This document shows, one piece after another, positions 44,804 to 55,459 of a stretch of DNA of 64,000 bases. Every line of letters begins with the position of its first letter. The first letter of the stretch is position 1. This stretch comes from Phytopythium helicoides. Taxonomy: Eukaryota > Oomycota > Peronosporomycetes > Pythiales > Pythiaceae. Position numbers and translations under genes: made by a program. The notes below the pieces were generated by a model. It was not told where the DNA came from. It ran no database searches and saw nothing but the letters and a program-made list of their open reading frames with translations. Where the stretch lies: contig JANFNE010000007.1 of the NCBI GenBank assembly GCA_024867545.1, forward strand, positions 186,001 through 250,000, given 5' to 3'.

Positions 44804-47101
44804 ATGGCCAAGCGCCGGCATGAGGACGACGCGGCGGCGCTGGACGAGCGCCACGTGATGCGCATCATGCCGCTGGGCGCGGGCAACGAGGTGGGGCGCT
44901 CGTGCATCGTGCTCAAGTTCAAGGGCAAGACCATCATGCTCGACTGCGGCGTGCACCCGGGCTACTCGGGCCACGGCAGCCTGCCCTTCTTCGACGGCGT
45001 CGAGGCCGAGGAGATCGACCTGCTGCTCATCACGCACTTCCACATCGACCACGTGGCCGCACTCCCGCACCTCACCGAGAAGACCAACTTTAAGGGACGC
45101 GTGTTCATGACGCACCCCACCAAGGCCGTCATGCAGATGATGCTGCGCGACTTCCTGCGCGTGTCCAACATCTCGGTCGACGACCAGATCTACGACGACA
45201 AGGACCTCAACAACAGCGTCGCCAAGGTCGAGATCATTGACTTTCACCAGGAGAAGATGCACAACGGCATCAAGTTCACGCCATACAACGCCGGACACGT
45301 GCTCGGCGCATGCATGTACCTCATCGAGATCGGCGGCGTCAAGGTGCTGTACACGGGTGACTACTCGCTCGAGAACGACAGACACCTCATGGCTGCTGAG
45401 CTGCCCGCGTGCTCGCCTGATGTGCTCATCGTCGAGTCCACCTACGGCGTGCAGGTTCATCAGTCCGTCGTGGAGCGTGAAGGTCGCTTCACGGGTCAGG
45501 TTGAGGCCGTGGTTCGCCGTGGAGGCCGATGCCTTATCCCCGTGTTTGCGCTGGGACGTACACAGGAGCTCCTGTTGATCCTGGATGAGCACTGGCAAGC
45601 GCACCCTGATCTGCAAGATATTCCGATCTACTTTGCGTCCAAGCTTGCGGCGAAGGCTTTGCGCGTCTACCAGACGTACATCAACATGATGAACGAGCGC
45701 ATCCGGAAGCAGATTGCGATTTCCAACCCGTTCCAGTTCGAGCACATCTCAAACCTGAAGAGCATGGAAGACTTTGACGACTCTGGTCCGTCCGTTGTCA
45801 TGGCAAGTCCCGGTATGCTGCAGAGTGGTATCTCACGGCAGCTTTTCGAGCGATGGTGCTCCGACAAGCGCAATGCCTGTATCATTCCGGGTTATGTTGT
45901 CGAAGGAACGCTCGCGAAGAAGATTCTCTCGGAGCCGAAGGACATTGTTGCGCTGGACGGTCGCATCCTCCCGATGAACTGCACCGTCGAGTACATTTCC
46001 TTCTCGGCGCACGCTGACTTCGTTGGCACGAGTGGGTTCGTGGAGAAGCTCGTTCCTCCTAACATTGTGCTGGTGCATGGCGAGCGCAATGAGATGAACC
46101 GTCTCAAGTCGGCATTGAGCAAGAAGTTTCACGACCCCAAGACTTATCGTCCAAACATCTTCACGCCTGCCAACATGCAGGAGATTGTGCTGGAGTTCAA
46201 GGGCGAAAAGATCGCCAAGGCGATTGGTGGGCTTGCGAGTGAACAGCCACAAAACGGCAAGGTGATTTCGGGTCTGCTTGTAGAAGTCGACTCGCAGACC
46301 CACCTGATGCAGAAAGAAGACCTCTCGTCGTACACGAAGCTAGTAGCTGGCACCATTACGCAGCGCCAGCACGTGCCGTTCTCGTACCACTCATTTGACG
46401 TGCTGCTGACGTTCATTCGTCAAATGTACCAGGACGTTGTGTATCTGAAAGAGCAAGAACAGCTTGTTATCTGCCGTCAAGTTGCTGTGACTCGAGCTGA
46501 CAAGAGTGCTGGATCTTCTGCTGCAAAGCTGCTCATTGAGTGGACGTCGGCGCCGACGGCCGACATGATCGCCGACTCGGTCATTGCTCTTGCCATGCAT
46601 GCGCAGGCGTCTCCTGCTAGCTTCAAGCTCAGCGGTCACCCGACTGCGGCGTGTCCGCATGACCACTCCAAGGACAACGACAAGGAAAAAGAACCAACGG
46701 CAGATCCTGTCGTTGCTGAAACAGAGGCTGACCCAACCAAGCAAGAAGAGCCGGTGGTAAAGGAGGAAGAAGTCAAAACAGAAAACGTTGTCAAGCCAGA
46801 AGGGGAGGAGAGCAAGCCCGAAGAGAGTGCTGAACTTGCCAAGGCAGCGATGGAGCTTGGCTCTGGAGACCAGGATGCGCTGAACCTGCTGATCGTGTTC
46901 CGGCTGCTGAAGGATCAGTTCGGCGATGTGGACCTGGACTTTGAGACCAACTTGATCCACGTGCACACTCCCAGCGGCATTGCCGCCGTCGTGGATCACT
47001 CGGCTGGACGCGTCGACTGCAGCGATGACACGTTCCGCCGCAAGCTTGAGGACACCGTCGCGCAGATCGACGGCGCCATGAAGCCGCTGCTGACAGCGTA
47101 G
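44804..47101 (+). CDS. CPSF3: CPSF73-type pre-mRNA 3'-end endonuclease
   Basis: Single exon, 765 residues. Metallo-beta-lactamase domain with the HxHxDH zinc motif THFHIDH at about residue 76, further ligands in YNAGHVLGA and YTGDYS, the beta-CASP domain (FALGRTQELLLIL; VVMASPGMLQSG), SAHADF and VHGE motifs, and a C-terminal domain with a Glu/Lys-rich linker (about 620-690) before the last helical part. It cleaves pre-mRNA at poly(A) sites within CPSF in the nucleus. INTS11 is the main paralogue, but the length and C-terminal domain fit CPSF73. Confidence 0.93.
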   Translation: MAKRRHEDDAAALDERHVMRIMPLGAGNEVGRSCIVLKFKGKTIMLDCGVHPGYSGHGSLPFFDGVEAEEIDLLLITHFHIDHVAALPHLTEKTNFKGRVFMTHPTKAVMQMMLRDFLRVSNISVDDQIYDDKDLNNSVAKVEIIDFHQEKMHNGIKFTPYNAGHVLGACMYLIEIGGVKVLYTGDYSLENDRHLMAAELPACSPDVLIVESTYGVQVHQSVVEREGRFTGQVEAVVRRGGRCLIPVFALGRTQELLLILDEHWQAHPDLQDIPIYFASKLAAKALRVYQTYINMMNERIRKQIAISNPFQFEHISNLKSMEDFDDSGPSVVMASPGMLQSGISRQLFERWCSDKRNACIIPGYVVEGTLAKKILSEPKDIVALDGRILPMNCTVEYISFSAHADFVGTSGFVEKLVPPNIVLVHGERNEMNRLKSALSKKFHDPKTYRPNIFTPANMQEIVLEFKGEKIAKAIGGLASEQPQNGKVISGLLVEVDSQTHLMQKEDLSSYTKLVAGTITQRQHVPFSYHSFDVLLTFIRQMYQDVVYLKEQEQLVICRQVAVTRADKSAGSSAAKLLIEWTSAPTADMIADSVIALAMHAQASPASFKLSGHPTAACPHDHSKDNDKEKEPTADPVVAETEADPTKQEEPVVKEEEVKTENVVKPEGEESKPEESAELAKAAMELGSGDQDALNLLIVFRLLKDQFGDVDLDFETNLIHVHTPSGIAAVVDHSAGRVDCSDDTFRRKLEDTVAQIDGAMKPLLTA

Positions 47102-47600
47102 GCGAGAATCTGAATGTAGGCGACCCTCTCAATAGTAGTTAATACACCAGTGTGCCATTTCGTGGGATGCGCTGTCGAGCGAAATGAAAGAGTCACGAGG
47201 TGTTGCTGCTGTTGAAGCGCTCTTCAACCCCACGATCGCAGCTCATGATCTTTCCTTGCCAAACAATGCGTGTTTTGTAGATCCTTGGACAATCCCCTCC
47301 TCTGGTCATTCTAAATCCAATACAAAAACTTTCCTTTGATCCACATATATTCACTCTTTGTCACGTACATGAACGTCGCACGGCGAGGGGGGGAAGAAGA
47401 GAAGCGGCCTCGCCGAGCAGCGCCGCGGTCGATTACGCCGCTCCGTGCGCCTCCCACCGCACCCCCCAGCGCTCCGCGGCCTCTTCACAGCCCCCCGCGC
47501 CGCCCGCCGCCGCTCTCGGCGCGTCTCGGGGCCGAATCCCGCGCTCTGAGGCGCAGAACGTCGCTCGATCGCCCGAGTTGAAGCCAGAGCGCGCTCCGCC
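47102..47600. other. Intergenic region CPSF3-CYFIP
   Basis: About 0.5 kb. The first part is AT-rich (CPSF3 3' flank); from about 47390 it is very C-rich and should be the CYFIP promoter and leader. No gene is recognised. Confidence 0.5.
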
Positions 47601-50600
47601 ATGAGCTCCGTCGTCAGCGGACGCGGCAAGAAGAGCAAGAAGGCAAACAAAAAGCAGCAGCAACAGCAGCAGCAGCAGCAGCGAGCGCAGGATGAAGCCA
47701 GCGTGGTGTCGAGCGTCGCGGCCAGCGAGCACGAGGAGCGCCACAGCGAGTCGCGGCGCAGCGACGTGTCGGACGACTCGAGCGTGCTGTCCTCGCCCTC
47801 GCGGCGCCACGGCAACACGCGTCCGCGCTTCGACTCGAAGGCCTCGTGGGCAGACTCGACGCGCTTCGACATGGGCCGCGCCGACTCGCGCGCGTCGGAC
47901 GTGTCAGCGCGCGACTTGCGGCTCACGGGCCTCTCGTCGCGTCACTCGACGCGCCACCGCTCCGACTCGCGCGCGTCCTCGCGCTACTCGAGAGCAAGCT
48001 CCCATGGCGGCGGCATGCGTGGCCGTCAATCGTCTTTCGTGTCCAACTTCGGCGTGACCAAGGGCCACAAAGACAGCAACGCGCTATCGACCATCACGGA
48101 GAACTGGAACCTGGCCGACGACCAATTCGGCAGCCCGTTCGCCGAGTTCGACGCGCAAGGTAAAGGTCATGCGGGTTATGTCATGGCGAGGTATCACATT
48201 ACTAAGCACATGCCATCGATTCCCACCCACAGACCAGCCGATCCGCGAGCAGCTCCAGCGCGGACTCGACATCATCAATGACCACACGGTACGGCTGGAC
48301 CTATAAGCAACTCACTTGTTTGATGTTCTAATAACTCTCGTGGGTAGACCAAGCTGAAGGAGATCGAAGACGCTATCACGGCAGCCATGTCTGAAGTGTG
48401 GGGCTACTGGGTGCGTTGTGTGCGAAGTATTGTGTGATCTGTTAGCGGAGTCTAATCCGACACCCTCCATTCCATAGGCGGATCCAATTCAACTATACCT
48501 GCACCCGGCTGAACGCGTCGATGTGCAGGACTTGATCAAGACTGACAATGAGTTGTTCAACAAAGTTATCACGGTCTTCTCGGTGCTCTGCGATGAAATC
48601 TCGGAGCTCAAGGTGACTGTGGAGGATAACTTTTATCCTGCCCTCGTCATGTTTGGACAAGCTGTGCATGGTGAAGAAGGCGATGTCAAGGCCGGCGAGG
48701 ACGAATTGCACATCGGTCGCATGCTTCCGTTCTTTCAGGACATTTCCAATTTCGTCGACCGCTGCAACGCGATTACGATCAACATGGTTCACCAACTCGC
48801 CAGCTTGTACCAAAGCTTTCAGAAGTTGTGGAAGTCAACATTCAAGCTCGTGCACTTGCATCCTGTCTTTGACGCCCTCGCGTCTCTCCTTGAGGTCATG
48901 ATCACCATCGATGCGATCGTCATCGACAACCCAAACATTATCATGTCGTGGGACAAGTACAAGCGTATGATGCAGTACGTCCGCGCCGACCCTACACGCT
49001 ACAATGTGACGGTCGATAAGGTCCGGCAGTTCGAGAGGTTGCTAGTCAGCCTTGACCAGACCATCATGGGTGCGCAGGTGTTTCAAACCTGCATCGAGCA
49101 GGACTTTGAGATGTTCATGGCTGGAGGTGACGAGGATGAAGATCACGATGGAGAAGAGAGCGAGAGTGGACGTGCCAGCAGCGATCGCGAGTCGCGCATT
49201 GAAATCCGAACGAACCGCGTGTTTTTGGAAGAGTTTCTGCACTGCATTAGCGCTCGTCTCGCCATTGCAGAAGGAGCCATCACCTCCGGCACGGAGACAT
49301 ATGAGCGGGACAACCTCGTAGGTACAGCTGGTCTATATGTTCTGTTGCGCAAGCTGCAGCCGGCAAATACTGGTGGAGATCCCGCGCTGTACAAGCGGCT
49401 TTGGGAGATTCAACTGAAGGCACCGTGCGTAACAATCTGCGGGAAAATAATGTGGTACATGCCCGACTTCCTGCTCAAGTACGCGCCAATGAACTCAAAG
49501 AAGCTGCATCCATCGGATATTGTCCAGTTCCGTCGCGAGTACCTCCACTCGATGGATGAAGCGTTTCCCGGCGACGTTGCTGCGGCTAAGATGGAGCTGA
49601 GCGCGTGGCTAGTTCGAATGGAGTCATTCTTCCAGCCAACCACACGTGGAATGGGCGATGCGGCGCGCACACTGAGTGTGCGTGGCAACTTGATCCTCAA
49701 GGGCTTGATTCTCGCCAAGCGCGTGCAAACTATGATGCACACACTCGTCAACTTGCATCTTGCACTCGGCATCCCGATGCAAAAGCGTATCGTGCGTCCG
49801 CTGTACACGTGTATCGAAATCCTCAAGGCTGTGGAATTCATGTTTGCTCGCAAGAATCCCATCCTGGCGGAGTCAGCTTCGCACTTGCTTCGTCAAGTCG
49901 CGCATTCGCTGTACTCTTTCTTCCGTCCTGTCAAGGCGAAGCTCGAGGCTAGCAAACGCTTTGATGACACCAAGCTTGACGTCCTGGCTGCAGTGACTGT
50001 CATTGAAGACATTCTGCACAGTGGCGAGTCATTTTCATACACTCGCTTGACTGTGCTGGATCTGGCAACGCAGATTGCTTTAATTTCTTCAGACCACGCC
50101 AACGGTGTGAGTGTAGCTGGCGGTGACCCCGACGCTCCACTTGATTTGAAGAATGCCGAAGAGCCTGTGCGACTCATTTGGAAGATGCGATTGCTGAGCG
50201 ACTTCCAACGCAAGATTCGCAACGCGTGCGACTGCTCCTTCTTTTACTGGAGCCGTGAACTGCTCCATCCGTTCATGCAGGACCTGTACAATCAGCCGGA
50301 GCAGGCTAACCGAATCCAGTACGTCATCGGCGGCTTTTTGGACGCAAATAAGCTGCTTCGTGGCGCACAGCACGAGAGCAACAATGACACATATGTCGAC
50401 ACATATGCCGCATTTATCGAGGCGGTTGTCGAGGAAGAGATTGTCGAGAACCTGTGTAAGGACGTTGAGAACGACTTGCGTCTGCATATCCATTCTGTGC
50501 ATCTGGACCACATGGACGCGCCAAACCCCAAAAGCGAGGACTTCAAGGTGTTGCACTACTATCTTGACCTTCGCCCGATCCGGCTCCACGGGAAGACGCT

Positions 50601-52108
50601 GGATTTGCGCCAAAAAGTAACTCACTACCTGGAGAGCACGTTCTACAACTTGACCACGGTGGCGCTGCATGACTGGAAAACGTACAGTGAAATGCGCAAC
50701 CTCGCGAACGACAAGTACGGACTCAGCCTTGCCGATAACCACTTGCCGATGGGCTCGCTCGATCAGGGTCTAGATATTCTGCAGATCATGCGCAACATCC
50801 AGATCTTCGTGGCTCGTTACAACTATAACCTCAACCAACAATTCTTCCTCGAGCGGCGCAGCGACAAGGGTTCTCGTCACCTAAACTCGATCAACATTCA
50901 CTCGATTGCGAGCTCGATCCGCACGCACGGCATGGGAATCATGAACACTACTGTCAACTTTACGTACCAGTTCCTGACCAAGAAGTTTGACATTTTCTCG
51001 CAATTCCTGTTCGACGAGTACATCAAAAGTTATCTGCAACGCGAAAAGCGCTGGTACAAGAAGCATCGTGACGACAAGGAAGTCGACAACAAGTATCCGT
51101 ATGACCGCGCTTTCCTATTCAACAAAGATATTCGCAAGCTTGGTGTCTCGGATTCGGGCAAGACATTCCTCGACCAGTTTCGCGTGCTCATCACAGAGAT
51201 CGGCAACGCACTCGGGTACGTGCGCATGGTGCGTTCAGCGGGCATGAACTACTGCAGCAACGCAATCAAGTTTGTGCCGGATTTGAACCACACGCATTTC
51301 AAGTTCGAATCCTACGCGGGTGAGGGTGCGGCCGAGGAGAAGGACGAGGAGTCTGGAGCCACGATCCGCGAGGAGATCGTTGGCGCCAAGTTGTCGCCGG
51401 AGACAGTGATCGCGGCCAAGAACCTCGACTCGGTGATTTCTACGCTGGCCAAGAACTTTTCGGAAAACAACGATTACTTCAAGGTTCTGGTCAAGGTGTT
51501 CCAGGATGTTGCCGCGAGTGACGAACAGAAACACCTGATGAACTTCTACCACATCGTGCCGGCGTTGACGATCAACTACGTCGAGACGACTGTGCAGGCA
51601 AAGGACCTGATGTACAAGAATACGCGCCGCCGCGAGTCGTACTTCTCGGACGATGGCTTTGCCATCGGTGTTGCGTACATTCTGGCGATCCTGGACCAGG
51701 GCGAGGTACCTTCTATGATTTGCTCGTGGGGTCTGTGATGCATTTGCTCATTTGTTATGTTTCATCTTACACAGGCATTTGATGCGCTTCACTGGTTCGA
51801 GGAGGTCGTGCACAAGTACAAGGAGGACGAAGACGCCTACAACGTACGTTCTCGTTTGCATGAACTGTCAAATATGCAATGCTGATGGAAGCATCATGGC
51901 GGAACAACAGCAAAAGCAGGCGGAGCGCGACGAACGCAAGCGGGAGCAGGCGCTGCGAAAGCAAAAGGAGACGACGGCCGAGCTCATCGACGACGAGGAA
52001 GAGGTGCACACGCTGCAGCTGACGGCCAAGCGCATCGAGCTCAACCGCCGCGAGTTCGACCTGCTGGACTGGTCGCTCAACGGCGCTCGCATCTTCTTCA
52101 AGGACTAA
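47601..52108 (+). CDS. CYFIP: CYFIP/Sra-1, WAVE regulatory complex subunit
   Basis: Six exons (47601..48159, 48233..48288, 48348..48410, 48478..51705, 51775..51843, 51911..52108) join in phase into 1390 residues. The body matches CYFIP: LHPAERVDVQDLIKTDNELFNKV, CITIPVMQ-region equivalents, RPIRLHGKTLDLRQKV, LDQGE|AFDALHWFEEV. It binds Rac1 and holds WAVE inactive, controlling Arp2/3 actin assembly. The first 190 residues are an extra low-complexity region: Lys-rich start, a run of nine Gln (CAG/CAA at 47656-47682), and a Ser/Arg/Asp-rich stretch. The C-terminus is a charged coiled coil (KQAERDERKREQ). The acceptor of intron 5 was chosen at 51910 because it keeps phase 0; another AG is possible. 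Confidence 0.9.
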
Positions 52109-52250
52109 AGCAGCTCCTCCATCGAGCGAGCACATTTCGCCTGTAACCGAGAGAACACGTAGCTTGTTGTCGGTCTTTAGAGGAGCCTGCTGCTGTCTTG
52201 ACGAGTGGTATTGCACGCTAACGCCGAGAGCCGCCGCCTCTCCTGGACGC

Positions 52251-52467
52251 CTACAGCCGCTTCTTGATGGCCGCGCGCTTGCTTGACTTGGTCGTGTCCT
52301 GCACGAACTTGCTGAGCCAGAACGCCTGCCGCGCGCCGCGTCAGCCCTCCCCTCGTCCACATATCTGCACACAAAGCTCAGGAACGCACCAGCGCCAGCA
52401 CGTGCAGGCCGATGAGCCCCAGGATGAGCGCGTTGAGCCCGAAGCCGACGCCGGGCACGAGCTCCAT
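52251..52467 (-). CDS. Two-exon 50-residue single-pass membrane protein
   Basis: Exons 52467..52390 and 52325..52251, with a 64-nt intron (donor GTGCGT, acceptor GGCAG, phase 0). The product has a Pro/Gly-containing N-terminus (MELVPGVGFG), one hydrophobic helix (LNALILGLIGLHVLAL) running on as AFWLSKFVQD, and a basic end (KRAAIKKRL), which suggests the C-terminus faces the cytosol, with lysines near the end. Support: clean splice sites, phase match, ATG start, immediate stop after the basic tail, and two CCAAT-like elements just upstream. I do not recognise the family. It sits between the CYFIP stop and the next gene with 142 and 92 bp on either side. Confidence 0.65.
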
Positions 52468-52519
52468 GGTCGCCACTTCACTTTCCGAAAATGGATATCG
52501 CGCGCTCGTCTCTCGCTGT

Positions 52520-52565
52520 TCATTGGCTTAAAATGGATACATACTCTCATCTCATTGGCTTAAAA
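52520..52565 (-). promoter_or_regulatory. Duplicated CCAAT-box element
   Basis: Two identical 14-mers (TTTTAAGCCAATGA read on the minus strand), 32 bp apart, lie 53 and 85 nt upstream of the small membrane-protein ATG. The outer copy overlaps the stop codon of the neighbouring gene. Position and motif suggest promoter elements of the small gene. Confidence 0.6.
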
Positions 52566-54446
52566 CCGACGCTTTGAACGCTGAGTGGCGGAAAATGCCC
52601 CCTTCATGGACTCGAGCAGCTCCGGAGGCAGCGCCGACAGCTCCGAGGCGCCAGGCGCCGCGCGCTGCTGCCAGAGCAGCGCGGCCACGACGCAGAGCAG
52701 CACGGCGGGGAAACGCACCCAGCTGAGGCTGAAGCTGGCGGGCGGCGGCGGCGGCCGCAGCGCCTCAAAGGCGGCCGCGAGGCGCGCGCCGGCGTCGGCT
52801 GCTTCAAGGTGGACGGACAGCGCCGTGGGGTGGGCCTGGAGGTTGCTGGCGGCGTCCATGGCGACGATCTCGAGGCGGGAGGACGGGGTGGAGGGGATGA
52901 GGGCAGCTAGACTGAGGTCGGCGAGGTGGATGGGGTGAGAGCTGCTGGGGACGAGCTGGAAGGCGGAGAGCAGGGAGGCTGAGCCCAGCACGAGGTAGCC
53001 TGGCAGCACCTGCACGAACGTCTTGACGTGACGAGGGCTGGCAGTGGATGAGTTCGGTCGATGAGGGATCAGCTGGTCCACGAGCACGCACTGTGGACGC
53101 TCTAGGAGGCTATTGTAGCCGCCTTCGCCATGTCGGGATCGCCACGACACGCCGATTTGGCGCAGCTGGAAGACGAGTCCACGGCCGCTGGACACGCCAG
53201 CGTACAAGGTGAGCGGGCTGACTGGGTCAGCTTTGATGCTTGTAATGACTAGGCTTGAAGCCACATCGCACGAGACATCTAGCTGCTTCAGCGCGATGAG
53301 ATCCACGAAGTGGACTCGGTTCGCGATGGCGACTGCCAGGATGCCACCTGCCATGGGAGAAAACTCCGTAACCGGGTCTCCGCCTCGAGCAATGGTCAAT
53401 TCCGTCGCGAACGAGCCATTCTCAGCGTGGAAGAATGCCAGCTTGCCTAGGTCATTGCTGACAATGACAAAATTGTGGCGAAACCGGTTTGTTATAGCCA
53501 CCCCAGCTACTCCAGAGGAGTAGGTGCTAGCCGGTAAGCTCAAAGGAGTTTGAGCCCTGAACGTGAGCTCGATGTCGACATGAAGATGCTTTCCAAAAGG
53601 AGGTGAACTCGATAAAGTTTCGGTAGCCCACGGGTAAGGCGACTTGACACCGATTCCATGTGCGAACGGCCCGGCATGGCATTCCATTGAGCATTGGAGT
53701 GATCCCAGAGGGTCGACACGGCGAAAGCCTCCAGCAATGGCGCGGCCTTGGTGCCATAGTCGTATGTTATACATTGCTAGATGTCCCGAGGTAGTCAACA
53801 GCGCCAATTGAGAGCGGCGATCCGACGCTAAAGCGAACGTTGCGAGATCGCAAATCTCAGGGAGTGCTGATTGCCACACGACCTCAAAAGTAACGGGATC
53901 ACGCATGTGCATCATGCAAGATGTCCGATCCATCACGACAAGAAACTGCAGCACTGGTCCAGCGACATCGTGCACTGGTTTCTTGTGAATTCCGTGGTGA
54001 GGATTGCTTCTTCCTGTCGACTTTGGGTTGGGCTGGAACGCTATCATCCGCACCAGCTCATAGTCCTCTCGATCGATGGCCGCGTCACTGTTCTCATTCA
54101 CAAGCGAGAAGGTGGCATTCAAAGCAAACCAGTCGCGAAAGAGACCGTGGTCCTGACGAGGAAGATGCGCTGCTGATGCTGCTACTGTCACTGTCGCTGG
54201 CTGTCGTGGCGAGTGTCGCTCGGTCTCCTTCAGTGCTCCGTCTTCCACATGACGTCCGCGACGTTCTCTTAACCCACCGCTCTCGATCTTGGAGATGAGC
54301 AACGCCCTCTTCCTCGCATACAGCTCCACGAGTCGCGCAGCTGCGTCGATCTCTGCGTCGAGAAGCGCCACGCGAGCCGCGCCGGCTGCAGCTAAATCCG
54401 CGCACGGCAGCAGCAGCAACAACAACAGCCAGCGACGAGTCCCCAT
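52560..54446 (-). CDS. Type I membrane protein with beta-propeller-like lumenal domain
   Basis: Single exon, 628 residues. Signal peptide 1-22 (MGTRRWLLLLLLLPCADLAA), a helical stretch (EIDAAARLVELYARKRALL), then a large domain with strand-turn repeats resembling WD/PQQ-like blades (FLVVMDRTSCMMHMRD; LALLTTSGHLAMYNI; NFVIVSNDLGKLAFFHAENG; LAVAIANRVHFVDLI). Near the C-terminus there is one transmembrane helix (FPAVLLCVVAALLW) and a 40-residue cytosolic tail ending in KRSKRRF. The topology recalls ER/Golgi type I propeller proteins, but I do not recognise a named family. The first 145 or so codons are duplicated in the right arm of the SWEET palindrome. Confidence 0.75.
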   Translation of the reverse strand: MGTRRWLLLLLLLPCADLAAAGAARVALLDAEIDAAARLVELYARKRALLISKIESGGLRERRGRHVEDGALKETERHSPRQPATVTVAASAAHLPRQDHGLFRDWFALNATFSLVNENSDAAIDREDYELVRMIAFQPNPKSTGRSNPHHGIHKKPVHDVAGPVLQFLVVMDRTSCMMHMRDPVTFEVVWQSALPEICDLATFALASDRRSQLALLTTSGHLAMYNIRLWHQGRAIAGGFRRVDPLGSLQCSMECHAGPFAHGIGVKSPYPWATETLSSSPPFGKHLHVDIELTFRAQTPLSLPASTYSSGVAGVAITNRFRHNFVIVSNDLGKLAFFHAENGSFATELTIARGGDPVTEFSPMAGGILAVAIANRVHFVDLIALKQLDVSCDVASSLVITSIKADPVSPLTLYAGVSSGRGLVFQLRQIGVSWRSRHGEGGYNSLLERPQCVLVDQLIPHRPNSSTASPRHVKTFVQVLPGYLVLGSASLLSAFQLVPSSSHPIHLADLSLAALIPSTPSSRLEIVAMDAASNLQAHPTALSVHLEAADAGARLAAAFEALRPPPPPASFSLSWVRFPAVLLCVVAALLWQQRAAPGASELSALPPELLESMKGAFSATQRSKRRF

Positions 54447-55459
54447 GCGCTCGCAGTCGCGTCGGCCGAGCTGAGGGCCGCGAAACGACGCGAGGCGTCA
54501 CACGTCACACATTTGCTTGCGGAGTCTCACTTGATGCGCGCGCATGCAGCAGAGGCTGGCGAATCTTCCGCCGCCCGCCCGTCTCCGCCTGTGGCGCTGG
54601 ACTGGCGACCGCGATCGGCAGCGGAAGCGGAAGCGGAAGCTCCAGCCAGCCAGCCAGGCCTCCAGCCGCGGGTCGCGGCATCGCCACGGACTGGCTGGCG
54701 ACCGGTCTTGGCGTGCGTGGCGGCGGCGGCGCCTCGCGGACTATCAGTATGGGACGTGCGGCGGCGGATCTATTTGCGCGCACTTGGGGTTTGTATGGCG
54801 ACCTAAAAATGAACCTTGGGGGACGTGATGGCGTCAACAGCGGAAAGCTTACCACCGAGACGCGAAAATAACACGTACCGTAGATTCGTCTGACACGACG
54901 CGTCACACGATGTTGACAGATGACCCGGCTATGAACGACGTACCGTATGAAAGCTTTCCTACCTAGACCGACATAGAGCGAAACCTACAGTATACTCTAC
55001 GAATACACTCGAGCGACCCGAACGGGAGATGGGCGGCCGTTACAACCGCGCACCTGGGATTCACTGCCCCGGGACTCACCAGCACCGCATTGGCTGGTGC
55101 TCTGGCGCTTGAGGAGCTATTTTCGACCCGCGTACCGTACGCATTGCCCTGTTGCAGTGCACGTGGCGTGCAGTACGGTAGGGATGGCTGGCTCCCACTC
55201 GCGAGGAAGGAGCCGGCATCGCTGCTCTGGGCCCCACTTGCCTTGTTCCGAGTGAGAGTGAGAGCCCCGCCGCCTGTCAGATGGCCCCCACCTTCCGGTC
55301 GGAGCATGCCTCGGCCTTGGCCACTGGCTGGTTTACTGACCGACCGACCGACCCACGCACACTGCAAAGCTGCTCACTCTGCGATTTGCGCCTCACCTGC
55401 CAAGTCAAGTCCAGCGTCAAGCCCATACACACACCACCACCAGCAGCAGTTCCTTCACC
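54447..55459. promoter_or_regulatory. Divergent promoter region inside palindrome arm (left)
   Basis: About 1 kb between the start codons of the beta-propeller-like gene (-) and SWEET copy 1 (+), GC-rich, and repeated nearly unchanged in the right arm. Open frames here differ by frame between arms and are not coding. Confidence 0.6.
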
